Origin: Nymphaea colorata
Lineage: Eukaryota; Streptophyta; Magnoliopsida; Nymphaeales; Nymphaeaceae
Length of the DNA: 64,000 nt
Direction: 5' to 3'
Assembly (NCBI RefSeq): GCF_008831285.2
Contig: NC_045138.2
Coordinates: 18,509,934-18,573,933, forward strand
Part shown: one piece after another, positions 1 to 11,409 of the stretch
How the letters are laid out: every line of letters starts with the position of its first letter
How positions within the stretch are numbered: position 1 is the first letter of the stretch
Made by a program: the position numbers and the translations under genes
Notes under the pieces: model-generated
Told to the model about the DNA's origin: nothing
Database searches by the model: none
What the model saw: only the letters and a program-made list of their open reading frames with translations

Positions 1-513
1 AAATAAGAAAAAAATGTTGGTAGAGTGTCCAAAAGACGGCAAGTTACCATGGGGATTTCATATTCACGAGAAACAAGAATCAGCAACATATGTTGATTAA
101 TCAAATTCTCATAATGCATTCAATAAAAGAAGATTTTGATGTTTAAGCAAGTCACCTGTCGTATTCAGTCTATTGAGGTTGGTTCCTCACACTATAGTCA
201 AACTCAATTTTGGAAATGAAGTGAATACTCTAAACAGTTTATTTTGATATTTTTAGTTTTCAAAAGTTGACAAACTATTTCAAATAATTAACCGTCCAAA
301 AACCCCGTTACGTCAATGCGTGGCTACAGGTGGTCGCATAATTTTATCTTCCACTTGATCTTGAAGGAAGGCAGTCGATGAAGAAGGAAAAAGTCTTCCT
401 CCGAAGGAAGGTCAACCCCTTCCTCTCTCTCGCATTCAGAAGGCCCTTCACCACCATCGTTCGGATTTCCGCTACCAGAAATTGTCTGTTCCTCTTCGAG
501 CGTCAAGTGAAAG
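1..513 (+). promoter_or_regulatory. Upstream region of the NLR gene
   Basis: This is the non-coding 5' flank of the NLR gene. I see no convincing TATA box. The last 150 bases are rich in GAAGGA/CTTCCT tracts, which is common in 5' leaders. A short open frame at 378-575 overlaps the NLR start in another frame and could act as an upstream ORF if transcription starts before 378. No other gene is visible here. Confidence 0.35.
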
Positions 514-3500
514 ATGGAAGGAGTTGTTTCAATTTTGCTGGAGAAATTGACGGACTTGTGGTTCGGAAAGGCTGAAGAACTTGCTTCTGTTAGTGGGGAG
601 CTCCTGAAACTGGGTAGCCAATTGAAGGCTATCCAGCCTCTTCTTGAAGATGCTCACGACAAGCAATTCGCATCGGCGCACATCAAGGAATGGATTTCAA
701 GGCTGAACGAGGTCTTGTATGATGCCGAAGATGTAATCGATCTTTACAGGGTCAGGATCGAGTCCAACTCAGTCGATGCACGGGGCGAGAAGCGGAAGGT
801 AACCAAATTTCTGCCCTCCTTTTCAGAGTGCCGTAACCTCCCTTTTCTTAGTGAAATTTCTAGTGAGATAAAAGCAATCAATGAGAGGCTTAGCATGATT
901 TGGAAAGAGAAGGATCTTTATGGCCTTGTTCCGTTGGTGGGAGATCGTTCGAGATCTCCACAGCATACTGCAGAGGTGTACCCAAACCGCCAAACTACTT
1001 CCTACATCACTGAGCCACATGTTTATGGAAGGGAAAGAGACGAGGAGTTGATAATAGAGTGGTTGAAGAAGGAGGTTTGTGAGGGAAGGGGAGAAAACGC
1101 CCGAGTCATTGCAATCGTTGGCATGGGGGGAGTCGGCAAGACGACCCTGGCGAAGAAGGCTTACAATAATTCTAGCATAAAAGAACATTTCGAGAAATTC
1201 ATGTGGGTTTGTGCATCAGAAATACCACAAGCATTGCATCTGTTCAAGCATGTATTGGAAGCAGCTGGTGGAAAAGAAAGTGGTGCTGATAAAATAATGG
1301 GCTTGAATGTCTTGCACTCGGAGATAAGTCAGCATTTGAAGGAAAAGAAATTTCTACTCGTTTTAGATGATGTTTGGAATGATGACTGGTGGACAGAATT
1401 GAATGGGCTTCTGCAAGTTGGAGCCTTGGGGAGTAGGGTCTTAGTCACTACAAGAGAGAAGAGTGTCGCAGAGACAATGGATGCAGCGTACTTGCACGAT
1501 TTGAAGTGCTTATCTGATGAAGAAAGCTGGAACCTGTTTATTAGCAAAACATTAAGAAGAAATGAGTTAATAGTAGATCTTGCTAGAGTTGAGGACATTG
1601 GAAGGATCATAGTTGGAAAGTGCAGAGGATTGCCACTTGCTTTAGGTCTTGTAGCAAGTATGTTGCGCCACAAGAAGAGAGAAAGGCCAATTTGGCAAGA
1701 AGTTGTCAGCAGCCCCTTGTGGTCTTGGAAACAGAGCAACAATGAAAACAGTATAATTTCAGCTATAGCGTTAAGCTACATGAGTCTTCCTTTTGCTTTA
1801 AAACAGTGCCTAACTTACTTATGTACATTCCCCAAGGATTTTAAGATTGAAAAACATTTCCTACTAAGGTTATGGGAGGCAGAAGGTTTTGTTTCAAAAG
1901 ACGGAGTAGACACAGAGGCTCTGGCTGGCCAGTATCTTGAAGCATTGGCTAATTGCTCATTGGTTCAAGTAGAACAGTACAAAACAACATATTATAGGTT
2001 GCATGACATTGTTCATGATTTCGCTACTTACATAAGAGGTCATGATTGTGCAGATGCGGCTTCTTTAACTTCAGCAACTGTGTCCCATCAACCACGCTTC
2101 TTCTTTTCATCAAGGTATGATCCATGTCCTACTGATGATGCTCTAAGAAGACTCACGAAACTGCGCACGTTGCTCATGATTAGAGGGGGACGTCTGTTAC
2201 CCATGACAATAGTTTCAAAGTTAAACTGGTTAAGGGTCTTAGATGTGAGCTATAGTAGCATATCTGAATTGCCTGAATCATTGGGTAACTTAGTACTGCT
2301 AAAATACTTGAATGTTTCTCACACAAGGATATGCTCATTGCCAGAATCCATTGTAAAATTAGGTGACCTTCAAAGGTTAGACCTTGATTCAACTTCCATT
2401 AAAGAGCTTCCAAGAGGCATTTCACAACTTCGTGCACTAAGGCATGTTCACTTGGAAAATGCATACTCCTTGGAATTTTTGCCGAAGGAAATGGGAAGGC
2501 TGACATGCTTACTGACATTGAGCAATTTTTTGGTGGGCAGTAGAAGGTTGGGTGAATGTGGAAGCAGCATAAGGGAGTTATGCCACCTAAATTGTTTAAG
2601 AGGAAAGATAGCCATTGAAAATATAGAAAGAGTAAGGAGCAAAGAAGAGGCTAAAGAAGCCGAGTTAGAGAAGAAAATATACTTAGAATGCTTAAGGTTA
2701 TCATGTGACTGGAAATGCACACAAAATTTTGACAGAAGGGCTGCAGAAAAAGTACAGGACATATATGAAGAACTTCAACCTCCCATGAGCTTGAAAAAGC
2801 TAGAAATATACAATTATGGGGGCCTTACTCTTCCCACTTGGTTTAACTCCACAACATACTATGGTTTGGAGGACGTCACCTTATATAATTGCAAATTTCT
2901 GGTAGAGCTACCCATGTTGGGGCTTTTGCCAAACCTGGTAAAACTCGAGATAGAAGGTGCTTCCAGTGTCAAGATAATTGATAATAGGTTTCACCATAGT
3001 TTTGGAGAAGTTGGGTTTCCCAGGATTGAAGAGCTAGTTATTCGTGACATGAAAAGTCTAGAGGAGTGGTCATTCAACGCTGATGGAAGAACAATGCCTC
3101 GTCTTAGAAATCTGACAGTTTATGACTGCCCAAAATTAAGGAGATTACCCGATGGCCTACAACTCAACAGGCTCCACAAACTGAAAATGAAGAATCTTTT
3201 TATGCTTGATTCCATATGTTTGACATCACTGGAGAACATGAGAAAACTCAAACTCTGTGCGTTGAACAAAATAAACATACGAGGTCTACATGGCCTCAAA
3301 ACTGCAAATATGCTTCAAAAGCTGGATCTCAAGGGACTTCCGAAGTTGGATGTAGAGTCAAAATCACTGGAACAGGCATTGCAGGTGATGAATCAGGTGA
3401 CAGTCTTGATTTTGCAAGATTGTCACACAGTAGCAGAATCCGTAGCAGATGTATTTAGGTGCCACCACCTCCCCAACCTTCGCCTTCTCAAGATTTTCTC

Positions 3501-4257
3501 TACTGTATCTCTGATGGATGATATGGACCGGGGGAGATCTTCAGTTGCATTTGAGTTGGAAGTTGATTGTGTTGAGATGGGCGTCAGACTGAGTGGGTTT
3601 GGAAACATAGGCGATAGGGTAGGACATCTTTGCATAAGGTTGTCAAATGAAGTGGACTATCTTCCAGAATGGATTCAACATCTCCACCAACTGCATTACT
3701 TAGAAATTAGGGACAGTCCTAGGCTTTCTTGCTTATCAGATTGGTTGGGTAAATTGTCTAAGCTTCAGAGGCTGCGCCTCTATAATCTACCAGAGTTAAG
3801 GGGCCTGCCAGACAAGATGGAAGCCCTTACTCAGCTGCAAGAGTTGAAGATTCAAGAAATCCCCAGGTTGACCCATTTGCCTACATGGTTGGGCAAGTTG
3901 TCCAAGCTTCAGAGGCTGGCACTCGAGAACCTTTCTGAGCTAAGAAGTTTGTGGGATGAGATAAACACCCTCACTCAACTTGAACAATTGTTCATCTACA
4001 ACATCCCAAAGCTGACCAACCTGCCAGAATGGCTGGGCAAGTTGTCGAAGCTACAGGGGTTATACCTTTGGCACCTGCCAGAGTTGAGAAGCCTGCCAGA
4101 AGGCATGAAAAATCTGACCCAACTTCAAGAACTAGAAATCAAATATATCCCCAGGCTAGCCCCTCTGCCGGACTGGCTGGGCAATTTATCCAAGTTTCGA
4201 AGAATAAGCTTCTATCACCTCCCACAGTTGAATGACACTATCCCTCACTCGATCTGA
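514..4257 (+). CDS. CC-NB-ARC-LRR (CNL) disease resistance protein, RGA type
   Basis: This is a single-exon 1247-residue NLR, an intracellular immune receptor that senses pathogen effectors and signals through nucleotide-dependent oligomerisation. Seen in sequence: an N-terminal coiled-coil (Rx-type) domain with the EDVID motif at residues 72-76; an NB-ARC domain with P-loop GMGGVGKTT (203-211), kinase-2 FLLVLDDVW (280-288), RNBS-B GSRVLVTTR (306-314) and GLPLAL (372-377); an RNBS-D-like CLTYLCTFPKDF near 432; and an MHD-position motif that reads LHD (496-498). The leucine-rich repeats run from about 550 to the end, and the last four double repeats are near-identical 48-residue units. Length and motif order fit a full-length CNL and no break is visible. 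The start is the first Met giving the usual short helix before the coiled coil. It lies at the edge of a DUF247 array, but nothing suggests that it is co-regulated with it. Confidence 0.95.
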   Translation: MEGVVSILLEKLTDLWFGKAEELASVSGELLKLGSQLKAIQPLLEDAHDKQFASAHIKEWISRLNEVLYDAEDVIDLYRVRIESNSVDARGEKRKVTKFLPSFSECRNLPFLSEISSEIKAINERLSMIWKEKDLYGLVPLVGDRSRSPQHTAEVYPNRQTTSYITEPHVYGRERDEELIIEWLKKEVCEGRGENARVIAIVGMGGVGKTTLAKKAYNNSSIKEHFEKFMWVCASEIPQALHLFKHVLEAAGGKESGADKIMGLNVLHSEISQHLKEKKFLLVLDDVWNDDWWTELNGLLQVGALGSRVLVTTREKSVAETMDAAYLHDLKCLSDEESWNLFISKTLRRNELIVDLARVEDIGRIIVGKCRGLPLALGLVASMLRHKKRERPIWQEVVSSPLWSWKQSNNENSIISAIALSYMSLPFALKQCLTYLCTFPKDFKIEKHFLLRLWEAEGFVSKDGVDTEALAGQYLEALANCSLVQVEQYKTTYYRLHDIVHDFATYIRGHDCADAASLTSATVSHQPRFFFSSRYDPCPTDDALRRLTKLRTLLMIRGGRLLPMTIVSKLNWLRVLDVSYSSISELPESLGNLVLLKYLNVSHTRICSLPESIVKLGDLQRLDLDSTSIKELPRGISQLRALRHVHLENAYSLEFLPKEMGRLTCLLTLSNFLVGSRRLGECGSSIRELCHLNCLRGKIAIENIERVRSKEEAKEAELEKKIYLECLRLSCDWKCTQNFDRRAAEKVQDIYEELQPPMSLKKLEIYNYGGLTLPTWFNSTTYYGLEDVTLYNCKFLVELPMLGLLPNLVKLEIEGASSVKIIDNRFHHSFGEVGFPRIEELVIRDMKSLEEWSFNADGRTMPRLRNLTVYDCPKLRRLPDGLQLNRLHKLKMKNLFMLDSICLTSLENMRKLKLCALNKINIRGLHGLKTANMLQKLDLKGLPKLDVESKSLEQALQVMNQVTVLILQDCHTVAESVADVFRCHHLPNLRLLKIFSTVSLMDDMDRGRSSVAFELEVDCVEMGVRLSGFGNIGDRVGHLCIRLSNEVDYLPEWIQHLHQLHYLEIRDSPRLSCLSDWLGKLSKLQRLRLYNLPELRGLPDKMEALTQLQELKIQEIPRLTHLPTWLGKLSKLQRLALENLSELRSLWDEINTLTQLEQLFIYNIPKLTNLPEWLGKLSKLQGLYLWHLPELRSLPEGMKNLTQLQELEIKYIPRLAPLPDWLGNLSKFRRISFYHLPQLNDTIPHSI
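3733..4230 (+). repeat. 144-bp tandem repeat coding paired LRRs
   Basis: The codon for the conserved Trp of the LP-x-W-LGKLSKLQ motif occurs at 3742, 3886, 4030 and 4174, exactly 144 bases apart. Each unit codes for 48 residues, which is two LRRs: one with WLGKLSKLQ and one with LTQL(Q/E)(E/Q)L. The array is in frame and sits at the C-terminal end of the NLR, where copy-number change would lengthen or shorten the ligand-facing surface. Confidence 0.9.
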
Positions 4258-5009
4258 ACAAATGGCAAGAGGAGGTACTCATTTTTTTAGAGAGGCTTCA
4301 GCATTGAAAGTCAAGGTTCTGTTGCAGTTTAGGATGCACAATCAAGATTTCAAATGCAGCAAATGAATCAACATCGGCCCCATTCATTTTAGTACTGTTA
4401 CGTAGAGGATGCCACTTGCAGTCATATGAACTACTTTCATACCATGCTAGAAAGATTCACATCTGTGACATCTATTAATCTTGTGATTCCAATCTACCCG
4501 TGTTTTTTGTTCCGAAGATCTTACCATTTCCGAAGGAACTAGTGCTTCGGAATCCACAAACTCTCCTGACTGATAGTCAGAATTTCTTCGAATGTGTACT
4601 TGAAATGAGTATAACTGCACAGCATATGATACACGTTACTCGAATCAAGTAGTGTACAATGTTTGGTTTACTGCAAAACCTCACCATCAACAACACACTG
4701 GCAGGCCTTAGCTTTATACGTCCTTGTGGTTCCAGACCTCGGGCTTGGATTATCTAAAATACATAAGAGGTCAGTTTTGAATCGAGCAACATAAATGGAG
4801 GACATATAACAGCATGAAAACCATACACAAGTCCATTCACACAAATGCTTATCTATCATGCCATTTAAACTAGGAGCGTGGAATTCTGGAATCGGGTTGG
4901 ATCCATCCTTTACTGAACTTGACATGCTTCGGTTCTATATAATCATAATTGGAATCAGACTCATCTCCGGACCCTATCCTATTTTTTATGTTGTTCACTC
5001 CGATAACTG
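4258..5009. other. 3' flank of the NLR gene, no gene seen
   Basis: This holds the presumed 3' UTR and intergenic sequence. Open frames at 4668-5133 on the minus strand are short and I recognise no domain in them. I see no clear poly(A) signal cluster. Confidence 0.4.
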
Positions 5010-5350
5010 ATTTATTGACATCCCTACAAACAAAGCCTTGGTATCTTTGGACTTGGATAACACTTGTTGTTTGTATTTGAGTTACATCAAGTTGTACATT
5101 TCCTACAAAATCTACCGTTAGAAATATAAGCATTGGTAGATTGGAGATAAAATAGACTTTTTACTGTACAAAAAGACAGAAACCTCAAAAATCATTTCCT
5201 ACTCTTAATGACACTCTTAAGCATTCACCCATCGTTTTCTGGAAAATGTGATAATTGACTAAAATTTAAACCACTAGCTATCTCTTTCTCTTCTAAACCT
5301 AAAAAGATTGAGTTATTGACAAGGAAAGTACTCGGTCTTTGGGTTTTGGA
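5010..5350 (+). repeat. Dispersed repeat D, copy 1 (partial)
   Basis: This contains the recurring string around 'cttggataaca(c/t)ttg' followed by 'accgttagaaatataa' and 'attggtagattggag', then 'tttctggaaaatgtga' and 'aaagattgag'. The same ordered blocks return near 15.6-16.3, 37.5-38.2, 39.3-39.8, 43.2-43.6 and 44.9-45.1 kb. I recognise no coding capacity. Confidence 0.6.
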
Positions 5351-5969
5351 ATATGCAAGTCTTCTTTGGTTCATAGTCACAAATAACTTCTTGGAGTTTT
5401 AAACAGTTAGGTTTTCCAAGTATAATACGGCGAGTTTGAAAAAAAATGAAAAAAATGCAGTAATTTTTTAAAAATTTTAAAAAACTGAAAATAAGAAAAA
5501 ATAAAATATGTGACAAACTAATAACACACACATCAAAACATAAGTGGATTTGCAACAAATAAAACATAAAAAATGAAAAAAAAAACTGTATGACATTAAA
5601 AAACTGAAAAAATGAAAATACTGAAAAAAAGAGAAAAAAACACGTTAAAAACCCTTTTTTTTCGTTTTTAATGTTTTTTCTTAAAAAACATGTTTTTTTT
5701 TTGTTTTAAATGGTTAGTTAATTTATCACATTTTTTTGCACTTTCTCGAAAAAAACATGTTTTCTGTGACTATCGAACCTTGTCGCATGTTTGACAAGGT
5801 AGGGCATGATTTCCTTTTCCTAGGAACAGAATACATTTTCAGGGCCTCTTTACACATAGAATAGCCATCTTCATCAGTGACCACATTTTTATTAGAACGG
5901 AAGATTTTTCCACAGCGCTTTTTGTCATATTATAGTGAAGGAAGGAATAACCTCATTTTGTTAGAAGTC
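5351..5969. other. Low-complexity A/T-rich spacer
   Basis: Runs of A and T dominate (for example 5440-5760). A short block at 5860-5930 matches the sequence just upstream of DUF247 genes A and C ('gtgaccacatttttatt'). No gene is seen. Confidence 0.5.
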
Positions 5970-7760
5970 TTCTGATAAAACGAAATTATATTAAAAGTAA
6001 AAGTACTAACTTATTGGCTTGCAACAGAGGCCCATATCCTATTCTGTCCACTCAGAAGATTCTCATTTCATTTTAGTAATTCTTCTGCTGTAAGATATAA
6101 ATAGTTGATGTCATGTAAGATATAAATAGTTGATGTCATGATAGAATCAATCGCAACCTTAGATTCTCCGGTTCAAATTGCTGTCATGTTTTTTAGTTAA
6201 GAGGCATCTAAGCTTAAATTTCAAACTTTAAGGGGTATATGTAAAAATAAGTAAACTGCATTTTTTTTTCTCGCTTTTGTCATTTTGGTGTTTTTTTTTA
6301 ATTTAAACGACTAATTTATTTATCATGTTCTTTTGCAATGAAAAATTGTGTTGTTAGTGTATATACAATGATTAGTAGATCATACCAGATCACTTGGGTA
6401 ACAGACAAAAATTTGACCTCTTAAATTGATGTTAAAAAGTGTTTTAAGTAAAATATAAACTTTTTGACTTGTTTATAAATATTAGTTTAATATAAGTCAT
6501 TTTTGTAAGAAGAAAAAAAAAAGCCTTTCTACTATCAAAATTTTGATGCTATAAAAGCCATTTATTTTTCATTATTAAAAAATGTTTTTAAAATTAAAGC
6601 ACAACTAACTTAAGAAATGTTTCTCACCAAACCGCTCTTGAAATATCTATAAGGTTAGATTGTAAAAAATAATCAATTTTAATGGATGAGGTTTTTGTTT
6701 TACATTTTTACCAAATTTCGTGACACCATCTAAAGTGACAACTTTTACACCAAAAATAATACTCGTGCAATTCTTTTTCCTTAAAATTCAAAGGCTTGCG
6801 GTGGCTGTTGTGTCCATCTGAGTGAGAAAATCTAAATTTCCCAAAAAACTGGTTAAAACTCGATTTTGAAAAATGTAAGAGAAGGGTAACCTTTCTTTTT
6901 CCGCCCTCATACTGGTGGCCAGTTTCTTTGGCTATTTAGCCATTTGCAATTAGGTGCTCATCACGCTCGTCTGGCCATTTTCCGGTCAGTTGTCAGCTAA
7001 AAAATGGCCGGAAAAAGATTTATACAGCTTTCATTCTCATTTTGTCAAAGCGTCTGCCATAACTGCCCGAAAAATTGGAAAATCAACGTCGCATGACATA
7101 GGGAAGCTCGGGGACATAGGCGAGCTCAACTGCACTTTTCTTATTCAGCAGCAAATAAGTGGCAGGAAAATAGTTGTTACATAGAGTATCATCATGCTGG
7201 TATTATCTTAAGCTCTCTAGATGGAAAAAAAAAAAAAAGGAAAAATTACCATTAGACGAAGGTCTAACTGCTTAAAAACATGAAAGATATGGCATCGGGG
7301 TTCTTATTTTTTAAAGACGTCTAACAACAAAAAATAAAGTTGCTTCACAATGAATGATAGACTACTATATTTCCCAGGAGGACTACTAATGCAAGACGGA
7401 TTGAGATTATCGATTCCTAATCCGGCCACACTCACGACTAAGCTAAATCTACACTTAAAACTAACTAAAACTCAAGCAAAGGATAAACGAACAAGAAGAA
7501 CAGAGGCAAACTAACAAACAAAGTACCTAGATCCAGCCACGTAGTCTCACCGGGTTGGAGAAGAGTCGTCTTCTACAAATTTTAAGTCTCTTAATATGTC
7601 AAAATGAGTCTTCATCCTACAAGGTTTGGATCTGTTCAGAAAAGAGCTCATAATGCTGCTGCTACTTATGCTTGGGTGGCAGACCGCCCACCATCTCCCT
7701 GCGGACGATCTCTTTGGTGGAGGTTTTGCATGAGGAACGTGAGTTTGGAAGCATTCCAAA
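5970..7760 (+). repeat. Repeat R0, copy 0
   Basis: From 'gataaaacgaaattatatta' onward this stretch matches 32630-34270 and, from about 6500, also 11410-12560. The shared blocks include 'ctggtggccagtttcttt', 'atcaacgtcgcatgac', 'aatgaatgatagactactat' and 'gtttggatctgttca'. The open frames inside are not preserved between copies, so I treat it as non-coding. Confidence 0.7.
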
Positions 7761-8330
7761 AAAGGCCGCGTAACTAGATTCGGACTTCTACGATGGAAGA
7801 AACTGGTTTGGATTCAGATTTAAACCGATTAACCTGGATATCGGGAGATACGAGCTCCAAGGAGATACGAGCCCTAATGGAGCCCAAAACCCAGTTTGGC
7901 GTGAACCGGTCCCATAAGGGACCCGCCTAGCTCGAGATGCTGCTGGAGTTTCCCCCCTTCCAGGAAGAAGGGGCAAAACCAGAGGGCGAGGGTCGAAGAT
8001 GTGGAAGCTCCAAAATGTGATGAGAGTGGCAGCCATTAACATCACAATCAACTAAACTAGGGAGAGATCGTAGATGGGGTAAGGCTAAGGCTGATTCAGG
8101 TGGAGGCAGGGGTTTTTCTAGGGTCGGGCCAAGACGATTTGCGGGTCAGGTCACGGTCGGGCCAAAAGGAGCGACGATTAGCGACCGGTCGAGCCAAACT
8201 AAAAAAGTTGATTTTTTCAATGTAAAAAAAAAAATTTCTGGGCTCACCCAGGCCATAGCCTGGGCGGCCCCCCTCCCTCCGCCCCTTGTTACCATTAACA
8301 GGTTACCATTGGTTCACCCAGATAATAAAA
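7761..8330. other. Unassigned spacer with GC-rich MITE-like end
   Basis: I recognise no gene here. 8090-8290 alternates GC-rich and A-rich segments and ends in 'cctccctccgcccctt', like the ends of the hAT-like MITEs described below, but I could not find a matching target duplication. Confidence 0.3.
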
Positions 8331-8400
8331 GTGATATTAATTGGTCGTCGGAAAAAAAAAATACCACCGAGATCTAGCTACATCGACCAATTAATATCAT
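8331..8400. repeat. Inverted repeat, 17-bp arms
   Basis: The arm at 8331-8347 (gtgatattaattggtcg) is the reverse complement of 8384-8400 with one mismatch. A further piece with the same 'accaattaatatcatttttt' and 'caactacatcgacg' sequence lies at 8551-8588. This looks like the end of a small foldback or MITE. Confidence 0.6.
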
Positions 8401-8796
8401 TTTTTTTCCAACTACATCGACGGAAAAAAACATACGATTTTATATAGGTATATGCAATTATTTTAAAATTTCAGGGGGCATTTAGGAATTCCAGAGTTTC
8501 GTGGCGCATAAAAAATTTTCAAGAAGCCTTATTCGATATGTTTGTCTTATACCAATTAATATCATTTTTTTTTCAACTACATCGACGATGGCTCTCGACC
8601 TAGGCTGTAGCTTGTGCATGAAAATGGAAATACCAACCTTGCAGTTTTATGTCGGTGAACAGTACAACCAAGAGAGGGTTACACTTACATCTGCGGAGAG
8701 ACTACCATAGTTGGAGAGCCCAAAATGGAAGGGAAGAGACGCGCAGGTAATAAAGTGGAACACCCAGGTCATGCCAAGGCATTTGACGAGAGGGCG

Positions 8797-8950
8797 CATT
8801 TTGGGAAAGGCAGGAATCGTGACCAATAATCTGGGGAGCGACGACGCGGCTGCCAACATCTTCTACAAGCTTGGCACAGATGCCAACATCTTCAACAAGC
8901 TCGGCGTGCTAGAGATTATGCATCCGTTCCCCCATTACATCTTTAAATAA
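8797..8950 (+). pseudogene. DUF247 exon-2 remnant
   Basis: The frame reads ILGKAGIVTNNLGSDDAAAN, matching the C-terminal half of the intact DUF247 genes at 18.6, 45.8 and 51.9 kb. Upstream homology stops abruptly at about 8797. A 30-base stretch is duplicated inside (the ANIF-KLG motif occurs twice). After LGVLE the frame shifts at a 40-base deletion and ends early, so the juxtamembrane and membrane segments are missing. The same deletion is present in the pseudogene ending at 30742. It is non-functional. Confidence 0.85.
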
Positions 8951-9355
8951 AGCTAAAGCCCGGTTCATTTAATCGTGTGGACGCTCCATTTTCAGTCACA
9001 ATTCATCTGAAGTTCTGTATAAGTAGTAACTTACAGAAAATAATAAAATAAATTTTCAAACAGTTCTTATGCTCCATGCCTAAATACATAAGGATTATGA
9101 ATGATTCGGACAGGTGTCAGATCCGAGCTCTGAAACAAAGGTTCCTGATATAATCAAATCTGAGCTCCAAAACAAAGCTTTTTGAATTTGATCAGGGCAC
9201 GATTCTATGTACTTAGTTCAGAATTTGATCCATTTTGCACTCCTCTTTTGCCTCCCTCTATCCATGGTGGGGCTGTTCTCATGCATTTAACGTCCTTTGT
9301 GTGGATGTCCTTGACTATTGATTTGTGCTTTAAAAAAAAAAAAAATTTTGGGACA

Positions 9356-10065
9356 ATCCAACTTTTTATTAGGACCATGATCTTTCACTGGGACCGGTTC
9401 ATGTTTGTTTTAGCTTCATGTCCAAAGGTAAAATTTACTACTCCAAAATCAATTTTTCAGACGTTCTTCAACATTTTAAACGTGCAAATGTCATTCTCAC
9501 AGTTTGAACCCGTTCTTCCTTTGCTAAAAAAAATCCTCAACCTTGACCCTCCTCCTCCTCCTCCTCAGCCCTTCATCCCCCTTCATCCTCTCCCTCAACA
9601 CTGTCACCAGCAGCCGGCTTGTTATCTTCTACGACATCTCAAACCTACAGATAGGATAAGTGTTGTGCTTTTTCAACCACTTATTATGTAGTCGTCGTGG
9701 TACTTATGCCTGCAGAGTGTCTCTCTCGCCTGCGCCAAACCCCTCCAAGCACACAACGCACCGAGCCCCCTCATCCTTCATCACCACGCTTGCCGATGGC
9801 ATACACACTCTCTATGGTGACACCAATTAAAAAATTAGACATTCTAATGTATACTTCGACTTGAGATGATCCAGTTAATAAATATCAATAAACAATTTAT
9901 CACTTATACGGATTTCATCTTCACTTGCAAAAAAGCATTTGACAGGGAATCGAATCACTAATGGTTGATGTTGACAAATCCAGATATCCTACTAAAACTG
10001 CTAAAAAGAAAAAGTGGATATGTAAAAAAAAAAATTATTTGGGCTTTAACAATGACACACATTAT
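9356..10065. other. Segment present only in copy 1 of the 8-kb duplication
   Basis: The flanks 'gggacaat' (9350) and 'atatgattatt' (10066) are adjacent in copy 2 (31141-31164), so about 700 bases were inserted here or lost there. It contains a CCT-rich run (9548-9567). I recognise no coding domain or terminal repeat. Confidence 0.5.
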
Positions 10066-10789
10066 ATATGATTATTATAGAATCCCGATACGATAAAGAA
10101 TATATCTAATCCAAATACGATGAAATCTTCGGATGACAGTAATATCGAATCAGAAAAAAAAAAAAAAAGAACACCAGTATCAAGGACTTAACTCGGAAAA
10201 AATTAAAAATACCACAGAGAAAACAAAAATCATCAACCAGGAAAAGAAAAAGGAACAGCGGACGTTCTCTCTCCTCCATTGATCGTTCCCCATCGTCTAG
10301 CTTAATTGGCTCCCTCCTGCGTTTCGAGTCGGAAACTTCATGACTTCTGCAGTCTTGAAGTTTGCAAATGAACGAACTTGTGAACAACTATAACATCATA
10401 TTGTGTGCCGTTAGTAGACTGGCGTTCGCTCGAGATGTGACATAATCAGGACTCTATGGAAAAGTTTACTAATGAGATACGGCCTAGGTTGAACGGTTCC
10501 TCATCTTCCCTCTGGCTGTTGGTAGCCGAACCCCCTTTTTTCCTGTGCTGTGAGTTACGTATGTATGTTGTATTTCAAAGTTTCAAGTATGTTCAGTTTG
10601 CCAAGGCAGTCTTTTTCTTTTCTTTAGTTGGTGAGCTGCCGTGAGTTATGCACGTACGTTGTATTTCAAAGCTTCAAGTACTTCTTTTCTTAGTGCAAAC
10701 CTCACAAGTTAAATTGCAAAAGAATGGTGCTTTTATTTTGGTCCACTTCAAGTATTTCTTTTCCTAGAATCTGTCACCTGTGTTGTCCC

Positions 10790-10985
10790 TATTATAAAAT
10801 TGATTTTAAATAATAAAATTTTAAATTTTAAAATAAAAAAATATTTTTTTAATATTGCCGGGCCCGAGTAAACCCCCGTCGGGCCGGCTCAGTGGGCCCC
10901 AACCCAGGCCGTTATGGGCCGGGGCCGGTTCATTGGGCCCGAACCTGAGCCAGTTAGGGGCCGGGTCTAGCCCATTTGTCTTGAA
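10790..10985. mobile_element. GC-rich MITE-like block, copy 1
   Basis: An AT-rich core joins a strongly GC-rich tail full of GGGCC/GGCCC words (10857-10976), the mixed composition of a GGGCC-type MITE family also seen at 17481-17783. The copy at 31860-32060 is the same insertion carried by the 8-kb duplication. The ends are not defined. Confidence 0.4.
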
Positions 10986-11409
10986 AGAAACTCGAACTCG
11001 GCTTGAGTTAGCTGAGATTTTATTAAAAAAAAAGTTATTTTTGAATGGAAGAGGCAAATATAAGCAACCTTATTTTATTAAAAAAATTCTTCTTTTTTTT
11101 AATGTAACCTCTCTCTCTCCCTCTATCTAAATAATTTTTAAGCCGATTAGTTTTTATTCGGGATACCAAGTTTTTTTTAAGAGTTGTAGTGGAAGGAAGA
11201 AACCTATGTCACCTGGGTGCGGGTGTCGAAATGGTACATCTCAAAAAATTTAGGTGCGACGTTGTGACAAAGGTATTTTATTATTATTATTATTATATAT
11301 AACAGAATAAACATGTATATATTATTATTATTATAGTTTAGTTATTAATGTATATAACATACTTGAATAATTGCATTGCATAAGAAAATATCAGAACAAC
11401 AAGATATAT

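Noticed and set aside
8647-8859. Minus-strand LSNYG motif as a second mTERF fragment
   Set aside because: Only five residues agree with the fragment at 29.5-29.9 kb; there is no repeat pattern.
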